A DNA stretch of 11,394 nt, from positions 8,538-19,931 of the forward strand of contig PMMN01000064.1 of NCBI GenBank assembly GCA_003162235.1, in the 5' to 3' direction. Under the pieces are notes generated by a model. It did not search any database and was not told where the DNA came from. It saw only the letters and a list, made by a program, of their open reading frames with translations. The stretch is from Actinomycetota bacterium. GTDB lineage: Bacteria; Actinomycetota; Thermoleophilia; Gaiellales; Gaiellaceae. The translations under genes and the position numbers were made by a program. Positions 7,357 to 11,394 of the stretch are shown here, in pieces; positions within the stretch are counted from its first letter, which is position 1; each line of letters starts with the position of its first letter.

Positions 7357-7389
7357 CCAGAGAAAGGGATTTACGCTGACGAGCGAACG

Positions 7390-7396
7390 AAAGGAG
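7390..7396 (+). promoter_or_regulatory. Shine-Dalgarno that fixes the beta-subunit start
   Basis: AAAGGAG lies 6 nt before ATG 7403, a near-ideal match and spacing. It decides against the longer open frame starting at 7316. Confidence 0.75.
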
Positions 7397-7402
7397 CAAG
7401 CC

Positions 7403-8515
7403 ATGCGGGCCGTCCTCGCGCCCGAGGCGCTCGAAGCGATCGTTGAGGTACTTCGCCGTCGCGACTGGCGCGTCGTCGCGCCGACAGTCCGCGACAAGGC
7501 GATCGTCTACGACGAGATCGCTTCTGCCGCCGAGCTTCCGATTGGATGGAAGGACGTCCAGGCCCCGGGCTCGTACCGCCTGGAACGCCGCGACGACGAA
7601 GCCCGCTTCGGATACGCGGTTGGACCGCAGTCGTGGAAGCGCGAGCTACTCGCTCCGAGCGCGCGTCTGCTTCAGATCGAACGCGCGAACGAGAGCTTCG
7701 AGGTGGTCAAGAACGCCGCCGAGACGAAGCGAACTGCTTTCTTCGGCGTCCGGCCTTGCGAGGTCGCCGCGATCAAGATCCAGGATCGCGTACTCATCGG
7801 CGGCTCCTACACCGACGAGGACTACCTGGAGCGACGCACGAACTCGTTCGTCATCGCCGTCAACTGCGGCGAGCCGGCGGCAAACTGCTTCTGCGCCTCG
7901 ATGGGCACCGGCCCCAAGGCCGAGGACGGCTACGACCTCGTCCTGACCGAGATCCTCGACGGTAGCCACCGCTTCCTGGTCGAAGCCGGCACCGACGAGG
8001 GCGCCGAGTTGCTGGCCGAGCTCCCGCAGCAGCCGGCCGAGAAGGCCGATACCACGGCCGCCGAGAAGGTCACCGACGCGGCCCGCAAGCGGATGGGGAT
8101 CACTCTCGATCGCAGCGACGTACACGATCTCCTGCTCGCCAATCTCGAGCACGAGCGCTACGACGATGTCGCCAAGCGCTGCCTCGCCTGCACGAACTGC
8201 ACGCTCGCCTGTCCGACCTGCTTCTGCACCGCGATCGACGACGCGAACAGCCTCTCGGGCGAGGGCAACGACCGGGTCCGTAAATGGGATTCCTGCTTCA
8301 CGCTTCAGTACTCGGAGATGCACGGTGGCGGGACGCGCAGGGAGACGAAGTCGCGCTACCGCCAGTGGCTGATTCACAAGCTGTCCACCTGGCACGACCA
8401 GTTCGACACGCTCGGCTGCGTCGGTTGCGGTCGCTGCATCACCTGGTGCCCGGTCGGGATCGACATTCGCGAGGAAGTTGCCGCAATCAGAGCGACCCAG
8501 GAGGCCAAGTCGTGA
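7403..8515 (+). CDS. Group 3b [NiFe]-hydrogenase beta subunit (4Fe-4S dicluster protein)
   Basis: This subunit, named HydB or HyhB in characterised sulfhydrogenase-type enzymes, relays electrons between the flavin gamma subunit and the delta/alpha hydrogenase module in the cytoplasm. The 370-residue protein has two C-terminal ferredoxin-type [4Fe-4S] motifs: C260-x2-C263-x2-C266-x3-C270-P and C339-x2-C342-x2-C345-x3-C349-P. Additional cysteines at 273, 275 and 298 follow the first motif. The N-terminal domain carries [11 protein letters not shown] (114-124), typical of this family, and three more cysteines at 155, 162 and 164 ([11 protein letters not shown]) that may hold another cluster. ATG 7403 is supported by AAAGGAG 6 nt upstream. 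It is the first gene of the rightward operon, and its TGA overlaps the next GTG by 4 nt. A close relative is the beta subunit of anaerobic sulfite reductase, but the following delta and alpha genes settle the hydrogenase assignment. Confidence 0.93.
   Translation: MRAVLAPEALEAIVEVLRRRDWRVVAPTVRDKAIVYDEIASAAELPIGWKDVQAPGSYRLERRDDEARFGYAVGPQSWKRELLAPSARLLQIERANESFEVVKNAAETKRTAFFGVRPCEVAAIKIQDRVLIGGSYTDEDYLERRTNSFVIAVNCGEPAANCFCASMGTGPKAEDGYDLVLTEILDGSHRFLVEAGTDEGAELLAELPQQPAEKADTTAAEKVTDAARKRMGITLDRSDVHDLLLANLEHERYDDVAKRCLACTNCTLACPTCFCTAIDDANSLSGEGNDRVRKWDSCFTLQYSEMHGGGTRRETKSRYRQWLIHKLSTWHDQFDTLGCVGCGRCITWCPVGIDIREEVAAIRATQEAKS
8499..8504 (+). promoter_or_regulatory. Shine-Dalgarno for the cNMP-fold protein
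   Basis: AGGAGG lies 7 nt before GTG 8512, inside the end of the beta-subunit gene. It supports the GTG start over a longer open frame reaching back to 8284. Confidence 0.7.
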
Positions 8516-8976
8516 AGACGTTGGATGCTGTTATCGCCGAGAGCCCGGTTTTTGCCGGACTCACCCAGGAGCAGCTCGAATTCATCGCGGGCTGCGCCCA
8601 GAACGTTCACTTCGACGAAGGCCAGCAGATCGCCAAGCGCGGCGATCCGGCCGACGTCTTCTACCTCCTCCGCATGGGCGAGGTTGCGCTCGACATCGAC
8701 GTCCCGAACAAGAAGCCGGTGCGCGTCGACACGGTCGAGCCCGGTCAGGTTCTTGGCTGGGCGTGGCTGATTCCGCCTTACCAGTGGAACTACGACGTCA
8801 CCGCTACCGAGCTCGTTCGCGCCGTCTCCTTCGACGGCGCCTGTATCCGCGAGAAGTGCGCGTCGGACAACGAGCTCGGCTACGCGCTCCTCACGCGTTT
8901 CTCCCAGGTAATCGTCGGGCGCCTGCAGGCGACCCGCCTACGACTTCTCGATATCTATGGCACAGACTCTCACTGA
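8512..8976 (+). CDS. Stand-alone cyclic-nucleotide-binding-fold (CRP/FNR N-domain) protein in the hydrogenase operon
   Basis: The 154-residue product consists of a single cNMP-binding-like jelly roll with a C-terminal helix. [14 protein letters not shown] (14-27) is the N-terminal helical lead, [22 protein letters not shown] (37-58) the classic beta-barrel signature, and [14 protein letters not shown] (137-150) the C-helix. No helix-turn-helix follows, so it is not a CRP-type DNA-binding regulator. In the phosphate-binding cassette the usual GE...R-S/T-A pattern is replaced: [17 protein letters not shown] (82-98) has Trp83 in place of Glu and no Arg at the expected position, so canonical cAMP binding is doubtful. 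Proteins with a similar W-rich cassette are, as I recall, common and annotated only as cyclic-nucleotide-binding. GTG 8512 overlaps the beta-subunit stop (GTGA), and the 3' end overlaps the gamma gene by 20 nt, so production is linked to the enzyme subunits. A role as a regulatory or assembly partner of the diaphorase module is inferred. Confidence 0.88.
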   Translation: MKTLDAVIAESPVFAGLTQEQLEFIAGCAQNVHFDEGQQIAKRGDPADVFYLLRMGEVALDIDVPNKKPVRVDTVEPGQVLGWAWLIPPYQWNYDVTATELVRAVSFDGACIREKCASDNELGYALLTRFSQVIVGRLQATRLRLLDIYGTDSH

Positions 8977-9811
8977 GACCGCCGGCTCGCTCGAGGCCAT
9001 GACACCCGTCCCGTACGCGGTGACGGCAACGCGGCAAGACACGTATGACACCTGGACGCTCGAGCTGGAGCCCGTCAACGGCGCTCCAATCGTCCCGGGT
9101 CCCGGCCAGTTCAACATGCTCTACGCCTTCGGCGTCGGCGAGGTGCCGATCTCGAACGCGGGCAACTTCGAGACCGACGAGCGGCTCGTGCACACGATCC
9201 GCGCGGTCGGTGCGGTCACCAAGGCGCTCTGCGCCGCCGAGGTCGGCACGGTGATCGGCGTCCGCGGACCCTTCGGCAACACCTGGCCGATCGAGGATGC
9301 GAAGGGCAAGGACGTGGTCATCGTCGCAGGCGGCATCGGCCTTCCGCCGCTACGCCCGGCGATCTACCACGTGCTCAAGAACCGCAAGGACTACGGCCGC
9401 TTCGTCCTTCTTTACGGAGCGCGCACGCCGTCGGACATGGTCTTCCTCGACGAGGTCAAGAGCTGGCAGAGCAACTACGACGTCGATCTCGACCTGATCG
9501 TCGACGCCGGCGACACCGACTGGAAGGGCAAGGTCGGCCTGGTCACCAAGCTGATTCCGCCGGCGAATTTCGACGCCGACGTCGCAAAGGGCTTCATCGT
9601 CGGGCCGGAGATCATGATGAAGTTCGTCGCTCAGGAGCTGATGAACCGCGACCTTCCTGCCGAGTCGATCTACGTCTCGATGGAGCGCACTATGCGCTGT
9701 GGCGTCGGTCTCTGCGGACACTGCCAGGTCGGCCCCACGCTCATCTGCCGTGACGGCGCGGTCTACACCTGGGCCGAGGTCGAGAAACTTCTAGCCGTGA
9801 AGGAGCTCTGA
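8957..9811 (+). CDS. Group 3b [NiFe]-hydrogenase gamma subunit (FAD/NAD(P)-binding, [2Fe-2S])
   Basis: This subunit (HydG/HyhG type) is the flavoprotein that exchanges electrons with NAD(P)(H). It belongs to the ferredoxin-reductase-like family that includes PyrK. The 284-residue protein has an FAD-binding beta barrel with PGPGQFNML (47-55) and VPISNAG (63-69). The nucleotide-binding Rossmann domain has [10 protein letters not shown] (102-111) and [12 protein letters not shown] (123-134). A C-terminal [2Fe-2S] motif has ligands C248-x4-C253-x2-C256-x7-C264 ([13 protein letters not shown]). ATG 8957 overlaps the previous gene by 20 nt and has no Shine-Dalgarno. An in-frame ATG at 8999 is the alternative and fits the conserved N-terminus about as well, but its GAGG is only 2 nt away. 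The last base of its stop is the first base of the next ATG (TGATG). Confidence 0.94.
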   Translation: MAQTLTETAGSLEAMTPVPYAVTATRQDTYDTWTLELEPVNGAPIVPGPGQFNMLYAFGVGEVPISNAGNFETDERLVHTIRAVGAVTKALCAAEVGTVIGVRGPFGNTWPIEDAKGKDVVIVAGGIGLPPLRPAIYHVLKNRKDYGRFVLLYGARTPSDMVFLDEVKSWQSNYDVDLDLIVDAGDTDWKGKVGLVTKLIPPANFDADVAKGFIVGPEIMMKFVAQELMNRDLPAESIYVSMERTMRCGVGLCGHCQVGPTLICRDGAVYTWAEVEKLLAVKEL

Positions 9812-10572
9812 TGGCACCTACGATCGCAGTCTGGAAGTTCTCGTCCTGCGACGGCTGCCAGCTCTCGCTGCTCGACTGCGAGGACGAGCTGCTCGGGATC
9901 CTCGGCCGCGTCCAGATCGCCTACTTTCCCGAAGCCACCCGGGCCGAGATCGAAGGCCCCTGGGACGTCTCGCTCGTCGAGGGCTCGGTCACGACGCCCG
10001 AAGAGGCCGAGCGAATCAAGGAGATCCGCGAGAAGTCGGGCCTCGTCGTGGCAATCGGTGCCTGCGCCACCGCCGGCGGCATCCAGGCGCTCCGCAACTG
10101 GGCCAACGTCAAGGACTACGCAAGCATCGTCTACGCGCACCCCGAGTACCTCGAGACGCTCGAGACCTCGACTCCTCATTCCGACCACATCCAGGTCGAC
10201 CTGGAGCTGCAGGGCTGCCCGATCTCGAAGGTCCAGCTCGTGGACACGCTCCTGGCCGTGCTCTCGGGCAGGCGTCCAAACGTACCGACGGAGGCCGTCT
10301 GCACCGAGTGCAAGCGCCGCGAGACACCATGCGTGCAGGTTCTCGGCACTGCCTGCCTGGGCCCTGTGACACAGGCCGGTTGCGGTGCCATCTGTCCGTC
10401 CTACGCCCGCGGTTGCTACGGCTGCTTCGGGCCCAAGGAGACGCCGAACACCGTCTCACTCGCCAAGCGCTGGAGCGAGATGGGCGTCAGCGAGGACGAA
10501 CTGCTGCGCGCCTTCCGTACCTTCAACGGCTACAAGCCCGCCTTCCGCGAGGAGAGTGCCCGTCATGGCTGA
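9811..10572 (+). CDS. Group 3b [NiFe]-hydrogenase small (delta) subunit
   Basis: The small subunit carries the iron-sulfur relay next to the Ni-Fe site. The 253-residue protein has no twin-arginine signal, so the enzyme is cytoplasmic. [15 protein letters not shown] (11-25), GACATAGG (83-90) and QGCPISK (134-140) provide the proximal cluster ligands C13, C16, C85 and C136. Eight further cysteines (164, 167, 174, 182, 191, 195, 202, 205) in the C-terminal third are enough for two more [4Fe-4S] clusters, as in group 3 enzymes. This family also contains the NADH dehydrogenase 20-kDa subunit (NuoB) and F420-reducing hydrogenase gamma, but the neighbours identify the hydrogenase form. AGGAG (9801-9805) lies 5 nt before the ATG. 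The gene overlaps the gamma stop by 1 nt and the large-subunit start by 8 nt. Confidence 0.95.
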   Translation: MAPTIAVWKFSSCDGCQLSLLDCEDELLGILGRVQIAYFPEATRAEIEGPWDVSLVEGSVTTPEEAERIKEIREKSGLVVAIGACATAGGIQALRNWANVKDYASIVYAHPEYLETLETSTPHSDHIQVDLELQGCPISKVQLVDTLLAVLSGRRPNVPTEAVCTECKRRETPCVQVLGTACLGPVTQAGCGAICPSYARGCYGCFGPKETPNTVSLAKRWSEMGVSEDELLRAFRTFNGYKPAFREESARHG

Positions 10573-11394
10573 TGAGACCCGCACCATCAAGACCGATTAC
10601 CTGGCCAGAGTCGAGGGCGAGGGTGGGATGCTTATCCGCCTGAAGGGCAACGAGATCGAGGAGGTCAAGCTCAACATCTTCGAGCCGCCTCGCTTCTTCG
10701 AGGCCTTCCTGCGCGGCCGCTACTTCACCGAAGCGCCCGACATCACCGCCCGCATCTGCGGTATCTGCCCGGTCGCCTACCAGACCGCGGCGATCAACGC
10801 GATGGAGTCGATCTGCGGCGCCGACGTCGGTAGCCAGATCAAGGCGCTCAGGCGCCTGCTCTACTGCGGCGAGTGGATCGAGAGCCACGCGCTCCACATC
10901 TACATGCTCCACGCTCCCGACTTCCTCGGCTACCCGAGCGCGATCGAGATCGCCAAGGACGCGCCCGAGGTGGTCGAGACGGCGCTGCGCCTGAAGAAGA
11001 TCGGCAACCACGTCATGACCGTCATCGGCGGGCGCGAGATCCATCCGATCAACGTCAAGGTCGGCGGTTTCTACAAGGCGCCCTCCAAGGCCGAGCTGGA
11101 AGCGATGGTGCCCGATCTGGAGTGGGCGCTCGAGACCTCGCTCGAGACGGTCAAGTGGGCGAACACGCTCGACTTCCCCGACTTCGAGATGGACTACGAG
11201 TTCGCCGCGCTCGACGCCGGCGGCGTCTATCCGATCGAGGGCGGCAAGCGCTTCGTCTCGAACAGGGGTCTCGACATCCCGATAGACGAGTTCTACGAGC
11301 ACGTGGTCGAGGAGCACGTCAAGCACGCGAACGCACTTCAGGGGCACATGAAGGAGCGCGGCTCCTTCCTGGTCGGCCCGCTGGCCCGCTACGC
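10565..11394 (+). CDS. Group 3b [NiFe]-hydrogenase large (alpha) subunit, N-terminal part (runs off window)
   Basis: The catalytic subunit activates H2 at the Ni-Fe(CN)2CO centre. About 276 codons are present before the window ends, roughly two thirds of the usual length of about 420. The N-terminal signatures are clear: [11 protein letters not shown] (11-21) and [12 protein letters not shown] (62-73), with C65 and C68 as the first pair of nickel ligands. [20 protein letters not shown], beginning near residue 90, and the [22 protein letters not shown] stretch (shown here only in part: [15 protein letters not shown]) are also typical of group 3. Both CGIC positions are ordinary cysteines, so this is not a selenoenzyme at this motif. 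The second Cys pair (DPCxxC), and any C-terminal extension cleaved by the maturation protease, lie outside the window. GAGGAG (10549-10554) is 10 nt upstream of the ATG, which overlaps the delta stop by 8 nt. Confidence 0.95.
   Translation, partial: MADETRTIKTDYLARVEGEGGMLIRLKGNEIEEVKLNIFEPPRFFEAFLRGRYFTEAPDITARICGICPVAYQTAAINAMESICGADVGSQIKALRRLLYCGEWIESHALHIYMLHAPDFLGYPSAIEIAKDAPEVVETALRLKKIGNHVMTVIGGREIHPINVKVGGFYKAPSKAELEAMVPDLEWALETSLETVKWANTLDFPDFEMDYEFAALDAGGVYPIEGGKRFVSNRGLDIPIDEFYEHVVEEHVKHANALQGHMKERGSFLVGPLARY

Larger units (their letters stand above)
7193..7402. promoter_or_regulatory. Divergent promoter region between hypF and the hydrogenase structural operon
   Basis: This is the only gap of notable size in the window. 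It must hold the start signals for both the leftward hyp operon and the rightward structural operon. It contains five inverted repeats, listed separately. I could not find a convincing -35/-10 pair on either strand, as expected for a GC-rich genome with non-consensus promoters. No sequence close to the mycobacterial DosR box, and no CRP-type TGTGA-N6-TCACA site, is seen. Confidence 0.65.

Noticed and set aside
7646..8395. 249-codon minus-strand open frame
   Set aside because: It is antisense to the iron-sulfur beta subunit, whose cysteine motifs are intact; shadow of GC-rich codon bias.
8284..8511. Possible N-terminal extension of the cNMP-fold protein
   Set aside because: It lies within the beta-subunit gene in another frame. 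The domain begins right after GTG 8512, which has AGGAGG at ideal spacing.
10523..11347. 274-codon minus-strand open frame
   Set aside because: It lies antisense to the hydrogenase large subunit, which has clear active-site motifs; no domain is visible in the antisense frame.
1..11394. tRNA or rRNA genes, CRISPR arrays, insertion sequences, attachment sites
   Set aside because: I saw no repeat-spacer array, transposase, terminal inverted repeats or RNA-gene signature on either strand by reading; a tRNAscan or Infernal run was not possible.
10565..11394. Selenocysteine at the first nickel-ligand motif
   Set aside because: The codons at residues 65 and 68 are both TGC, ordinary cysteine; the second motif is outside the window.

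Overview
The window is GC-rich, densely packed bacterial DNA. It carries most of a group 3b type cytoplasmic [NiFe]-hydrogenase locus. Codon use is strongly GC-biased, several starts are GTG, and genes overlap by 1 to 20 nt. This fits a high-GC bacterium, most likely an actinomycetote of a deep lineage such as Thermoleophilia. That placement is inferred from composition and gene content only; no marker gene is present.

Layout. The left end (1-597, minus) is the N-terminal half of an APC-family amino acid permease that runs off the window. A secreted PQQ-like beta-propeller protein follows (668-2110, minus). Next comes a minus-strand hydrogenase maturation cluster, transcribed leftward in the order hypF, hypC, hypD, a small four-helix membrane protein of unknown family, hypE. 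From about 7403 to the right edge runs a plus-strand structural operon: an iron-sulfur beta subunit, a stand-alone cyclic-nucleotide-binding-like protein, a flavin/[2Fe-2S] gamma subunit, a small (delta) subunit, and the start of the Ni-binding large (alpha) subunit, cut by the window end.

How it works together. The alpha and delta subunits form the H2-activating module. The beta and gamma subunits form the diaphorase module, which passes electrons between the iron-sulfur chain and NAD(P)(H). HypF and HypE make the thiocyanate donor for the CN ligands. HypC and HypD carry and assemble the Fe(CN)2CO unit that goes into the large subunit. HypA, HypB and the maturation endopeptidase are not in the window.

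The two operons diverge from a region of about 210 bp (7193-7402). It contains five inverted repeats, including a perfect 7+4+7 dyad and an 8+9+8 dyad, and is the obvious place for shared control. The least explained parts of the window are that region, the four-helix membrane protein between hypD and hypE, and the cNMP-fold protein between beta and gamma, whose nucleotide-phosphate-binding residues look replaced.
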